A stretch of 64,000 nt of DNA from Holtermannia corniformis (lineage: Eukaryota; Basidiomycota; Tremellomycetes; Holtermanniales). Made by a program: the position numbers and the translations under genes. Location: contig BCIJ01000015.1 in the NCBI GenBank assembly GCA_001599935.1, positions 309,482 to 373,481 of the forward strand. Reading direction: 5' to 3'. This document shows positions 23,098 to 33,710 of this stretch, piece by piece. Each line of letters opens with the position of its first letter. Positions within the stretch are counted from its first letter, which is position 1. A model generated the notes under the pieces. The model was given only the letters and a program-made list of their open reading frames with translations. It was not told the origin of the DNA and did no database searches.

Positions 23098-24928
23098 CTA
23101 CTGCCTTCTCTCTCGCAGCACCTTTGGCGGGTCCACCCAGCGGACCTTGTCCCACGCCCACCAGCCCTTGCCCGGCTTGTCTGGCCAGTCGTGGCACCTG
23201 ACTTTGGGTGGCGGGCTGAGCTGATCAGCTACGCCCCTGCCCATCTCACTCACTCTTTCGTCCACACAAACTTGTCGTGCTTTTCCTTTTCCTCGTCTGG
23301 GTATTCGAGCCAGCCGCGAACGACGGCGTCGCCTTTACCATAGGTACAGTGAACGCCGGGGACGACGAGAACCTTGTAGTAGCCGTTGATGCGCATGTCC
23401 CACGGCAGCAAGCTCGATTCCGACGCTTGGCACTCTTGGACCCCGTTCTCGTCACGTTCGGGTGATCCGCGACGGAACCGAACATTGTAGGGTTCTTCGA
23501 AAACAACAGGGTCGACGGCGATGATCCCGTTCCACGCAGTGAACGCTTGGAACGGCAGCCGGTCATCATAGCGCATCTTGGATCGAAACGCCGTCGGGAA
23601 CATTTTGAATGGCTTGTCCTTGTCCTCTTCCGGGACAGGAAAAGGTGAGAACAAGTCGCCAGACTCGATCGTGCGAGACGTCCAGCCGTCGTACAAGGCG
23701 GCGCCGGCGTGATCCCAGCCGCAGGTCATATCCGAGTTGGTCATGACGTGCTGATGGAGGATCTCGAGATAGTGCAGGGCCGAGAGGTAAACGTCGTTGT
23801 AGTAGACGACGGCAGTGTACGGCTCGCCGTCGGGTGCCAGAGCGCGCTTGTTCTTCTTGATGGACGCATAGAGGGGCGCGAGGGCATCGTTGCGCATCCT
23901 CGCGAGCTCTTCGATCCGATGCACCTTTTCCCAGTCGGGCGCCGGGCGGTGCGTGACAATGTGGATGTTTTCGGGTGGCACGCCAATAGCCTCGAGGTGC
24001 TTGCGGAAGGCATGGCGCAGGACTTCGCCGCTGGTGTAGATTAGCAGATGGATCCTTGATCGGTCATGTCACCAACTCACGCCCCGTCCTCGGACCCACC
24101 CTCGATCAAGGAGAAAGACAGGGATTCCGGACCCAAGAACTCGGCAAGTATAGTCCAAGCGTGGAACCAGTCGCCGAGCATCCCTGGGGCTGTCAACTGC
24201 GCCCAAGATGACAAGCAGTCACGCACCAGCAACCTGCCGACAGAGCGCAACAAGCATGTATCGTGGCTTTGGGCCGATGGTTTTCCGTTTTGGCAGCTCG
24301 CGATTAGGCGGCACCTCTTCCTCTTCCTCTGCGGTTGGCGGCACCCCACTGTCGCCCTTGAGATGCGCATAACGCTCAGCTTGCCATTCGGTTAGGAATG
24401 GCTGTGATGATCAGCTCAATGACAGCCTGTTCTTCTGCTTCGACTGACCGGAAAGATTGGAGCCGTAAAGTCGTGCTCATGCGGCACCAGGTGACTGAAC
24501 TTGGCTTTGGCCTCGCGCATGAGCGGATGTAGCAGATCGATGGACTCTTGCAGAGTCAACCGTGGCCTGTCTGGCTTGGCATTGGTCACCCATCGCGGCT
24601 TGTCACCTTGAGCCGCCGCATCCTCATCAACCTCGGCGCCTGGGCCACCCTCGTCCGCTCCCGGTCTCCATGGTGCTTGGTCCGTTTGCCCCTGTTGCTC
24701 GTCCTCGGCGTGCTCAAACTCTTGATCATAGCGCACATCCACATAGCCTCTCGGTATGTCGCGTCGCTTGACACTGCCGTATTGACTAACGAGCACAAAC
24801 GCTCCGGCCGCAACCGATGCCAAGATCAGTAGCTTGAGGATGTTGCGCCGGCCGGGCAGCCTCAAGCCTCGTCTCCCCGGTTGATCATGCGGTGGATTGC
24901 TAAGCGGGAGCTCGTACGACTTGGTCAT
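23098..24928 (-). CDS. CAP59/CMT1-family alpha-1,3-mannosyltransferase-like glycosyltransferase (GT69)
   Basis: A type II Golgi membrane protein. A short basic cytoplasmic tail precedes the membrane span ILKLLILASVAAGAFVLVS near residues 30-50. A Gly/Asp-rich stem and the catalytic domain follow. Family stretches are TPRLT-like SLHPLMREAK context, YMLVALCR, GDWFHAWTILAEFLG, HVVTHR-like IHIVTHRPAPDW, RIEELARMRNDALAPLY, YNDVYLSALHYLEIL, DMTCGWDHAG, FYDGWTSR-like LYDGWTSRTI, PFQAFTAWNGI and DPVVFEEPYNVRFRRG. The C-terminal exon, reached by an intron after WTKD, gives PPPKVRCHDW and GKGWWAWDKVRWVDPP. In Cryptococcus these proteins take part in capsule mannan synthesis; elsewhere they act on wall glycans. 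Substrate here is unknown. Start at 24928 (MTKSYELPLS). Confidence 0.88.
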
Positions 24929-25550
24929 CGCTTGTCGTCGCAAAGGGGCCTCGCCGAGTCACGCTACGGCTGTGCGGGCGCGTGCTGCAAGAAAGGGTGC
25001 AGGGGTTTGACGGCCGACCAAAGGATTGCAGCTCGGTGACTATGTCTTTCGAGCTGACAACGAATCGTCCGCAGAGCCCTCTTCTGCGCTCGATATCTTC
25101 CAAGTCGAGCGCGTCTTGCGTACCGACAGCACCGTACGGTTTCCATCTTGATCTGAAACGCGCTCACGTGGCAGACGGAAGCAATTGCGATTAATGCGGT
25201 GCTGGTGCGCTGACTTTGGCTAGAAGCACAGTAGCTCTTGCGCTCATGCCCCTTTGCTCACTCGCGTAGCAGCCGGAAGCGCGCGCCGTCTAGACCCGTA
25301 TTGATCGCCCATGTCGCAGATCACTGACCGCCATTGCTGACTGCGGTAGACTGCCCGGCCTTTGCAGACTGCTAAAGCTCCTTTGTGCTGACTGGAGCCG
25401 GAAGGATGGCGCATTCCTGCTCTAACTCTCGGCATACGATCGTTGACGCAGACTCTGAGACTACCAAGACTATGCTGAGCACGGCCTTGACGGCGTGCTG
25501 AGGATTGTAACGATCGTTGACCCGACACGGTAGCACCCTGGCTGGCCGCA
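24929..25550. promoter_or_regulatory. Divergent intergenic region between GT69 gene and surface-protein gene
   Basis: 622 bases between divergent starts. No convincing coding frame or RNA gene was found. A long 5' UTR or an unseen upstream exon for the gene at 25551 cannot be excluded. Confidence 0.45.
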
Positions 25551-27634
25551 ATGGCCTCGACCGTTCCTTTCTTCATTCCGGATACCTCCCCGGTTTATAG
25601 CTACCTGCCTTGCAAGAACTGCAATGTCGAGGACGGATGGCAAGCTGCCTATGCGCCGCGCAACGATGGCCTCGATCAGACATTTCACCAGACGACCAAT
25701 AATGCCAGCCAAATCGCTTTCAATGTCACAGGTAGGTGGCGAGACGGCCGCAGGGAAAAGCTTACTTCCGCAGCTGCATCACTCGACTTCATCACCACCT
25801 CAAGTGGCGGCGCGTGTGCCGGCACTTATAGCATCAACGGCAGCGACCCAGCGTCAGCCTGCGCCTCATCCTCGCCTCTGATGCCAGATCTGCCTGAAGG
25901 CATCCACCGAATCACGTATACCCCCAATGCCGCATCCATCCGATTCTTTGGCGTACAAGGAACACAGCGTGCTGGTTCCACCGCCGTCAACTCGACTGTT
26001 GACCTTCAGCCTTCGAACACTGCAATCTACGATCTGCCAGCAGAGTGGACGCATCTGACTTCGGCAAGTCTACAAGGAGAAGGAGGACTCAATATCGATG
26101 TTTCAAGCTGCCAGAGCGAGACGGCAAGCTTTGCGCAGGTCGCGGGCGCCACGGCCGAGTTCACTTTCAATGGTCAGCTATGCGCAGGCGAGGAAGCTGT
26201 TTCTGACGCAAGCAGCCACTGCCGTATACTTGTATGGCATCACGATGGCCAGCGGTAGTAAGGCGTCTGTTGCGATCGATGGCACCGAGATCGCTGTTGT
26301 GGACTTTGCGGTAAGTTTTCGAAGCGTGCTGAGAGATTAGGCTGAAATCCCGTAGAGCCCGTGGACCTCTTACTCGGCCCTTGTATACATGCAGGCCGGC
26401 TTATCGAGCGGAAGCCATACGCTCCGACTCACCAACCTAGAGGACGACGGCGTCATGGCGCTCGACTACATGATCACGACCGGCGACGCGCCGGCCGCAC
26501 AGCCAGCGGCATCTAGCGGGTAGGTTGATGGCACTGCGGGAGCTTTGTACAACGCTGATTCCCTCAGGCTCAAGCTACCCGTTGTCATCGGCATCGCAGC
26601 TGGTTCTGCTGCTGCTCTTATCGCGCTACTCATCCTAGGTTATTGGCTCTATACTCGGCGACGGCGACGGCGCCAATCCTCCGACCTGTACGCGCACGCG
26701 CAAACGCACGACCCGCGCAGCACATCGCATACATCCCTCACCCACTTGGTACCCGAGAAATCGCCGGGACTGAGCTACGAGTCCTCGGCGTCATCGATCG
26801 CACGTAGCTTCTATAGCTATCGCAAGTCACTCGCTAGTGCTCGCAGCGAGCGCTCGGGCTCTAGCAGTGCGACGACGCCAGTCTCGCCGTTTGATGCAGC
26901 GCGCAGCAACGAGGCGTATCTTGCAAGAACGCAACATTTGCAGCGGATGGCTCATCAGGGCAATGCGCAGGAGGTGTTGCAGCTTGTCGAGCTCTCACAG
27001 CAGCCGGGCGCGCGCGCGCAAGATCGAGGAACCCGTAGTACCTTGTAAGTATCCGCTTGTATGATTGCAATAAGGCTGACGAGGCAGCGGGGATGTCATG
27101 TCGCCTACCACGCCTTTCAGCGATGTCATGGCCGTGCAAGACACGGCTGTGCGCGCCACTCGTTCCGAGGCGCGTTTGGTCCCAGGCAACGCATCCTCGA
27201 TCCACGTTGAAGACAGCACCCCACCGCCGACCGAAGCATACGCACAGCCACCGCCCTCTAGCTTTCCTCGCAAGCCGCCAAACCAAGGCCTCCGGCGTAA
27301 CGTCAGCATCAAGTCGGCCAAGTCTGTCAAGTCTTTCTTCTCGTCACTGATCGCCGGCACCAACACGCCGAGCCCGCCCGTGCCACCGACGCCAGCGCCG
27401 TACCTCGCCGCTCGGCCTGATTCCGGCTTGTTTGGTACAAACAGCCTCGGGGGCAGTGCACGTCCCGCGCAATCGCTCGCGGTCCCCTTGACGGCCATCA
27501 CAACCGAGCACTCGTATCCGCCAACAAGACGAGGGTCGGGAGAGGATATCTTTATCGAGTTGAATCCAGGTAGTCCCTGGGATGTAGGCGAGCTCTCGAG
27601 GCCGGGGAGTGGGGTCACCGCGGGGCGGGGTTGA
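25551..27634 (+). CDS. Single-pass surface protein with two galactose-binding-like beta-sandwich repeats
   Basis: The N-terminal half contains two related beta-sandwich repeats. The first runs from about residue 1 (FFIPDTSPVYSYLPC, W-Q-AAY, DQTFHQTTNNASQIAFNVT, GTYSINGSDP). The second includes TSASLQGEGGLNI, ATAVYLYGITMAS, VAIDGTEIAVVDFA and SGSHTLRLTNLEDDG followed by ALDYMITTGD. One membrane span (LPVVIGIAAGSAAALIALLI) is followed by an Arg-rich stop-transfer segment and a long Ser-rich cytoplasmic tail with SIKSAKSVKSFFSSLI. Proteins of this layout form large families in mushrooms and also lack an obvious signal peptide; their role is unknown, possibly carbohydrate sensing. Introns near 25731-25776, 26172-26220, 26310-26355, 26520-26568 and 27046-27088. 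Confidence 0.72.
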
Positions 27635-27735
27635 TGCATGTTTGCCTGTCTGTCAGAGTCATGGTGGCGTAAAGCGGTGCCGGTCTCGCCAAGCCGTGCC
27701 TGGAGCAGCTGCAGTCAGCGCGCGCCGGTACGACG

Positions 27736-27741
27736 TATAAG
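27736..27741 (+). promoter_or_regulatory. Possible TATA box for the small gene at 27802
   Basis: TATAAG lies about 60 bases before the ATG at 27802. Confidence 0.35.
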
Positions 27742-27801
27742 ATGGCTGCTCTGTGGGCTTGCAAGTTCTTTCCCACAAACCTACAGATACACTCTCTGAA
27801 C

Positions 27802-28077
27802 ATGGGATTCTTCTCTCCACCACCTGGCACCAACTCGGACACTGGACCGCGCTCAAGGTGGTGGTCGCGCTACGCTGGCTTACTGGGTGCCGTCCCCATG
27901 GCAGCGGGGGCTGGTCACGGAACAGCATCCAACAACTATGGCTTCAGCGGTGGAGGCAAGGTGATCGGGGAGAGTGGCCCACAAAGTCTCAAGAAACCAG
28001 GAACGGGACAGCCTACAGCCAGTGAGTAATTGTTGATGTGGATTGCGCGAGCTGACCGCCGTGTCGTAGCCAAGTGA
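27802..28077 (+). CDS. Small protein of about 75 residues, unknown
   Basis: The ATG at 27802 opens MGFFSPPPGTNSDTGP, continues with SRWWSRYAGLLGAVPMAAG and a Gly-rich stretch, and ends TATK after a GTGAGT...GTAG intron of about 49 bases near 28021-28069. The good splice sites and the TATA-like element upstream argue for a real gene. There is a weak central hydrophobic segment (YAGLLGAVPMAAGAG). I recognise no family, and it is too short for composition to be decisive. Confidence 0.4.
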
Positions 28078-29389
28078 AACTTTAAGGATATATCAGTTGT
28101 GCACATCGTGTTACTGTACGGGTATCAAGGTGGTTCAGAATGAGGGTGAAAGTGGGGCAGATTGGCATATGTATAGACTCTCGCGGCTGGGTCGGCGCCG
28201 CAGCCGAACTCTCGGATCGAGGTTGCGTACGCCTGTATCTGCAGGTACTGGCACAACATGAGCTATACAGGAGACGAATGATAGCAAAGTGGTGTGTACA
28301 CCTTATGTAGGAGCTCGCTTGCCTGGTCTGATAATGTCCTCTGATGCGCTCAAGCACGGTGCAGCTGGGCAGCAAGATACTGCTCACTGCTATTGGCAAG
28401 TACGCCTGCGGTTCCTCGTACAGATCCAAGCCCGATCTTGTTCGTACACGACCAAAGTCGTATCATTGCCCCTCAGTGTTTCAACGCTGCACAGACGACG
28501 CTTGGGTGTTGCTTCAGGGGGGCGTCTTCGACCGGGAGTCGGTCGCTCAGCATGATGCGCGGCCATATCCTGCGTTGCTCCTGTCCCACAGCTTTGGGCT
28601 GATTTGACTCCCGATCTGACATCTCAGATCTGGAGCTGACGCGCGAGATGAAACAGTTTGCATACCCCGAAGATGCTCAGCACACCCGAAGCTCGCCAAG
28701 CTGCCCACACGGAGCCGTCCCGAACTTTGACTTTGGCATCAAGGCTATGCTATCAGACTATCATGACCACAATGCGAGTGGGCAGTCATCAGCACCGGGT
28801 CCCATTGTTGGCTGGTGCTTTTGTGCCACTGTGATGACGCACCGGGGTTCTGCGGCTTTTTGCACAACCCCCGATGCAGCTTGACAGTCCTCTTACTGCC
28901 ACGACAACGACACAAACAAGCAACATAGCTCACCCATCTACCCGACTCTTACTCACCGTCAGCCAGCAGTAACCCCGAGCGGCTTGTACCGGTAGCCTCA
29001 AAGGACTAGACCGAGTTGACAACGGAGTCCGCGAAACTGCTGCTTTCAGACTGCGCCGCGCCCATTCCAACGATCGCTCCCCCCTCCCTCTTACCTCAGA
29101 CGGTCGCACGACTTTCCAGGTGAGTCATCAGACAGTGCGGAATGGATGGCCTGCACGCGCGTAGCAGCACTGTATCCACCATTCTACGGGAAAAGAGTCA
29201 ACCGCTGACGAATCCTTCGTGCGCTCCCTCTTTCACCAATACACCGACTCGTGCTCCACGCAACCCCATCCGGCTCAAACCACTTGGCAACGCTCATGAC
29301 ATGCAAACGTGATCAGCTGAGGCCCCATCGCCCGAACTCGTCAAGTGGCTCTCACATCAAGCCTTTCCTCCCCGACTCCAATCATCGCC
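28078..29389. other. 1.3-kb intergenic region before PTC2
   Basis: Only short, unconnected open frames on both strands. No tRNA-like fold, repeat array or domain was recognised. The last few hundred bases (pyrimidine-rich, 29050-29389) are probably the PTC2 promoter and 5' UTR. Confidence 0.5.
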
Positions 29390-31360
29390 ATGGGACAAAC
29401 ATTGTCAGCTCCTCTGACCGACACCAACCCGACTGCGGTCGTCAGGGGTAAACAATACTCGATCGGATTGTCCGATATGCAGGGCTGGCGTATTTCCATG
29501 GAGGACGCCCACTCTGTCCATCTCTCGTTGCCACCCATCCCCTCGGCCGAGGCTGAGAAGCTCAAGTCGGAGGAAAACAATACTGCCGAAACCGAGGACA
29601 CTGGCATCCGCAAGCAACCCGAAGGCAGTACAGTGACGAACAACGAAAAGGACGACGGGCCTGCATTCTTTGGGGTCTTTGATGGTCATGGCGGTGCGTC
29701 GGCCGGCAAGAAAAGTGCCGAATTGACCATTGCTCAGGCTCTGGTGTGGCAAAGTTTACTGGTACGACTTTCCATACAAGGCTGGCGACGCTCGAGTCAT
29801 ACAGTGCGTAGTATAGTTGATGTCCTGGACCTGACTGACTCGAACGCAGAGGCCGGCGACTACGAGGCGGCTCTGAAGCAGGCATTTTTGAAAACGGATG
29901 AGGACTTGCGTGCCGGTATGTTGTTTCGGTCGGCATATTGGCAGTATCTGACCTATGCAGATCCAAAATCGTTCAATGACCCTTCAGGCTGCACAGCGAC
30001 GACGTGCTTGATCACCCTCGACGGCCGCATCATCTGCGTAAGCACCCAAGGCTTGCATGCGGCACATGCTGATCCCTCAGGCCAATGCTGGTGACTCTCG
30101 CTCTGTACTTGGCTACCGCGGCGAGGCCAAGCCCATGTCGCACGACCACAAGCCAACCAACCCGGGAGAGACTGCGCGGATCACGGCGGCTGGCGGCTTT
30201 GTCGAGTTCAACCGTGTCAACGGTGTGTTGCATTGGCAAGCTCCCGGCGTTTGCTGATCCCTTAGGCAACCTCGCTTTGTCTCGCGCGCTCGGAGATTTC
30301 GAGTTCAAGCAAAATTACTCGCTCAACGCGGAGAACCAGATTGTGACGGCCAACCCCGATCTCATTACTCACACGATTGATGGCGAGGAAGAGTTTTTGG
30401 TTCTCGCGTGCGATGGTGCGTCTTGCGTCTGGTGCTTTGCTTCACACTGACTGCCCAGGCATCTGGGACTGCCTGTCATCGCAGCAAGTCGTCGACTTTA
30501 CACGCCGTGCTGTTGCCAAGGGCCATTCACTCGTCAAGATCTGCGAGGACATGATGCACAAGTGCCTTGCGCGCGAGTCGGACACTGGCGGAATTGGTTG
30601 CGACAACATGACTGTTGTCATTGTTGCGCTGCTGAACGGCCGAACGCCCGAGGAGTGGCAGGCGTGGGTCAAGCAACGTGTCGACGACAAGGTTGGCTAC
30701 GAAACGCCGGAATCGGTCCCGGATGTCTTCAACACTTCGACACCGATCCCATTGCCAGGTCCGAGTGGACCGATTGCCGGCTTCCGCGGCATCCCCGGCG
30801 GCGGCGGCCTGGCCAACATTGCTCAGATGCTCGGTGCGGGCAGTATCACGTTCCAGACGGATGACAGCGATGAGGACGAGGACGATGACAACGACGAGTA
30901 CATGGACACCAAGGCGATCGAGGAGGGGACCAAGCCGGTCGATGTGACGGAGAAGCTGGTAAGTAGAGATTATCAGGAAGTTGCGATTGCTGATCTCAAG
31001 CAGGACAAGGCCGCAAAGGCTGAGAAGGACCCACTTGCGCCCAAGACCAAGAGTGGTTCCGTGTCTCTGGTGGTAAATCCCATACCCCCTCGTGTACCAA
31101 GCTGAATCAGGCAGGATGAGGACGGGGACTCTCAGATGGGCGACGCCGATGGGTCAGACGATGAGTCCGACGCGACCACGACCGACGCTGTACCCGCGCC
31201 GTCCAAGCCAGCGTCGCAAACGCCATCGTTTAGTTCGATCGGGTCCCCGACCGTGCCGACGCCGGAACAGCTTCAGACAAAGCCCGGTGGCGACAAGGCT
31301 CCGGACGCTGTCATCGTCGAGGGCTTGATGGACAAGAGCGATAATCCATTCCGGTTATAG
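29390..31360 (+). CDS. PTC2: PP2C serine/threonine phosphatase, Ptc2/Ptc3 type
   Basis: A Mg/Mn-dependent phosphatase that in yeasts dampens stress MAPK and DNA-damage checkpoint signalling. The N-terminus MGQTLSAPLTD is characteristic of Ptc2/Ptc3. The PP2C metal-binding motifs are present: RISMEDAHS, FFGVFDGHGG, GDSRSVLGYRG, NLALSRALGDFEFK, LACDGIWDCLSSQQ and CDNMTVVIV. A short insertion between motifs 1 and 2 is acidic and Ser-rich. After the catalytic domain comes an acidic tail (DDSDEDEDDDNDEYMD) ending DKSDNPFRL. Introns near 29695-29738, 29802-29849 (joining ESYS to AGDYEAALKQ), 29915-29962, 30039-30081, 30229-30264 and 30414-30459, plus two in the tail. The glycine at the second position of MGQT could be myristoylated (inference). 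Confidence 0.93.
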
Positions 31361-31512
31361 AGATTGTATGATAGCGGGTGCAGAGGCGCAGTTGTCGGGT
31401 TCAGGGTCTTGCAAGTTCTGTAGGCTAGTATCATGAGATCAGTACGACAGCGCACACAGTCTGAGGCCAATCAAGGGAGTGGTGGCTAAAGTTGTAACAC
31501 GGTCTTTTTGGC

Positions 31513-31931
31513 GTCCCATCTTTCTTTGGGACCGAGTCTCGCAGCGAGACCGATTGAGACGCGAGCTTTACAACAGTCGACGAGACGGGACGGAGACCGC
31601 CTGTTTCGAATCGCAGGGACGTGGTGTCATTGAGTTTCTGGCGAACCTCGCCTGTTGGCGCTTGCTTTGACCTCCTGCAATGATCTCCATGATCAACAAA
31701 GCAAGATCGGGTATTTGTACATGAATTAGGACGTCAAGACCTTGTAACAATATTTAGCCCCCTTAGCTAAGCGCCGTCTCAGGCGTACATACATAGACCG
31801 CCTCTGTTGAGACGAGCCGTTTCGAGACACTGCGATCTCGAGAAGCACGTCTCTACAAACCGCCCCGTCTCGAGAAAAAAGCGTCTCGCGACGGCGCTTC
31901 TTCCGCCACTCGCCAAAAGACGGTTTGATAC
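31513..31931. repeat. Cluster of GAGAC/GTCTC motifs and inverted repeats, possible decayed MITE
   Basis: GAGAC or its complement GTCTC occurs eleven times between 31536 and 31887, where fewer than one is expected by chance. The two 7-base arms at 31536-31542 and 31544-31550 form a perfect palindrome around one base. A second hairpin is GTCCCA (31513-31518) with TGGGAC (31527-31532). CGAGACGGGACGG at 31581-31593 matches, inverted and with one mismatch, 31860-31872. AGACCGCCT is directly repeated near 31595 and 31796. Confidence 0.5.
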
Positions 31932-32046
31932 CACCAGTGGTGGCGCGTTGCGCCCTGCTCTTGAGCTTGAGAGCCAAAGGATGCGCGCTGGGACCTCCTT
32001 TGCATCGCTGCCGTAAGCACCAACTCGGTGCAGTAATGCTGTACGC

Positions 32047-32052
32047 TATAAA
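32047..32052 (+). promoter_or_regulatory. TATA box of the first asparaginase gene
   Basis: TATAAA lies 43 bases before the ATG at 32095, with no competing gene upstream. Confidence 0.5.
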
Positions 32053-32094
32053 GTCGCGCCCATCTCAAACAGTGAATGAGCATTCCTTGTCACC

Positions 32095-33568
32095 ATGCGC
32101 TTCTCAGACTACGCACCGCAGTTGCTTGCCGGTCTCACCGCCCTTGCACAGGATAAGGATCGAGACGACGAGCTCGGCCTCGCTTGGCGTGGAAACCACT
32201 CGCATCCCAAGGTCATGTACGGCGAGGTCATCCAAGCCTTTTGGCTGTCGCTGAAGAAAGCAGCGTTTACGGCCTCGGCGGCACAATCTTGGCGGCATCC
32301 TCGTACTCGAGGACAGACAACATCCTGTACGGGGAAGCGGATGGTCCAACGGTGCAAGACTATGCGTCCAAGATCGTGCCCGAAGTATACGACTTTGCCC
32401 AACTCGCATTCGTCTTGATGGAAGATAACATGCCGTTGGCCAACGCCAATACGAACATGTTTCTTGATGTCTCGCAGCATGCCAACAAACATCTTTGCAA
32501 CACAGACGTCGTGGGTGCTGTCATGGTGCACGGCACTGATGCACTCGAAGAGACGGTGAGTGCTTCCGCGCGTTCGCAGGCATGGCTGACTTGCGTTGGT
32601 AGGCTTTCGGGGTGGACATATCCCTCAACTGCTCAAAGCCGTTCATCACGGTCGGGGCCATGCGGCCGGAAACGCACATGTCGCCAGATGGTCATGTCAA
32701 CTTCTATCATGCGATCCGTGCGGCCGTCGACCCAAACTCACAAGACCGAGGCGCGCTCGTGGTCATGAATGAGTGATTTGAAGAGGTGTACTGGAGCTGT
32801 CTGACTGGCTCCGGACAGTCGCATACAGCAAGTCTTTTGGACGACCAAGAGTAACAGCCATACGATCGACTCCTTCCGTGCTGTCGAGCAAGGATCTCAA
32901 GGTCCTGGCTCTTTTATATTGGGCGTGTGTGTGCTGACCCAACGCAGGTGCTTTCTACGGCGGCCAGCCAGTCTACTTCAACACCGCGTCGCAACCTATC
33001 ATGAAGCCGTTCTTCAACATGTCGGCGATCGTGAGCCTGCCGCGGGTGGCGATTGTATTTGGGTACGGTGCGTGCTTGATCTGAGCTGCCATCGGGCAAC
33101 CTGTAACACGCAAAAGACGATGACGAAGATGAGGCGCTCGAGTTGGCAGTGCAAAACGGCGCAAAGTGAGCATACGGCCCCGGCCCAGCTCCCAAGCATG
33201 GACAATGACGTCGCAGGGGCTTGGTGTTGATTGGTCCTGGCGCCGGAGCCGTCCACGAGAAGCACCGTGAACGCATCAACAGCCTGGCGGAGCGCGGAAT
33301 TCCGACAATCGTTGCAGCGCGCCCCGATTCCGGCGCCAGTGTGCCGAAGCCGAGCTCACAAAAGGCGTACGTCTTCCTGTCAAAGCCTATTGTCGTGCTG
33401 ATGACTAGTAGAATCATCACCTCTACCTTTCTGAATGCTATACGAGCGCGCATGGTTCTGCAGTGCGCTTTGGCACTCAACTATACTGAAGCGCAGATCA
33501 GGGAGGTGTTCGAGGGTCAGATGCGGCGTGCGATCTACTCGGACATCACTCCGTACTACCCCAAGTAG
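32095..33568 (+). CDS. L-asparaginase (type I/II asparaginase-glutaminase family), copy 1
   Basis: Hydrolyses asparagine to aspartate and ammonia. Family landmarks after splicing: VIVYGLGGTILAASS with the first catalytic Thr in GGT, VPEVYDFAQLAF, the second catalytic pair in VMVHGTDALEET, PFITVGAMRP, HMSPDGHVNFYHA, VVMNDRIQQVFW and the catalytic Lys in TTKSNSH. Then come GAFYGGQPVYF, LPRVAIVFGYDDDE, GLVLIGPGAGAV and a C-terminus ending ITPYYPK. The first ~25 residues may be a weak signal peptide (MRFSDYAPQLLAGLTALAQ). Compared with copy 2, about 17 residues are missing just before FYGGQPV. Introns near 32217-32268, 32554-32601, 32775-32818, 32900-32946, 33067-33115 and 33167-33219. The tandem neighbour at 33711 shares its intron layout, so a duplication produced the pair. 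Confidence 0.85.
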
Positions 33569-33710
33569 GCTAGTGCACTCGCAGCGTTGGTCATGTGAAA
33601 GCTCGCAGCCTCCTTTGGTCCATTTGTTGAAAGGCAGGCCTCGTATCCCTGGTTTATTGAAGCGATCGAGATGCCCTCCGAGCTGGCTGATTGTCACATC
33701 ACCAACGACC

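Larger units (their letters stand above)
31361..32094. other. Intergenic region containing GAGAC/GTCTC-rich inverted repeats
   Basis: 734 bases without a credible gene. The 31513-31931 part carries a dense set of inverted and direct short repeats, listed separately. The last 60 bases hold the promoter of the first asparaginase gene. Confidence 0.55.
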
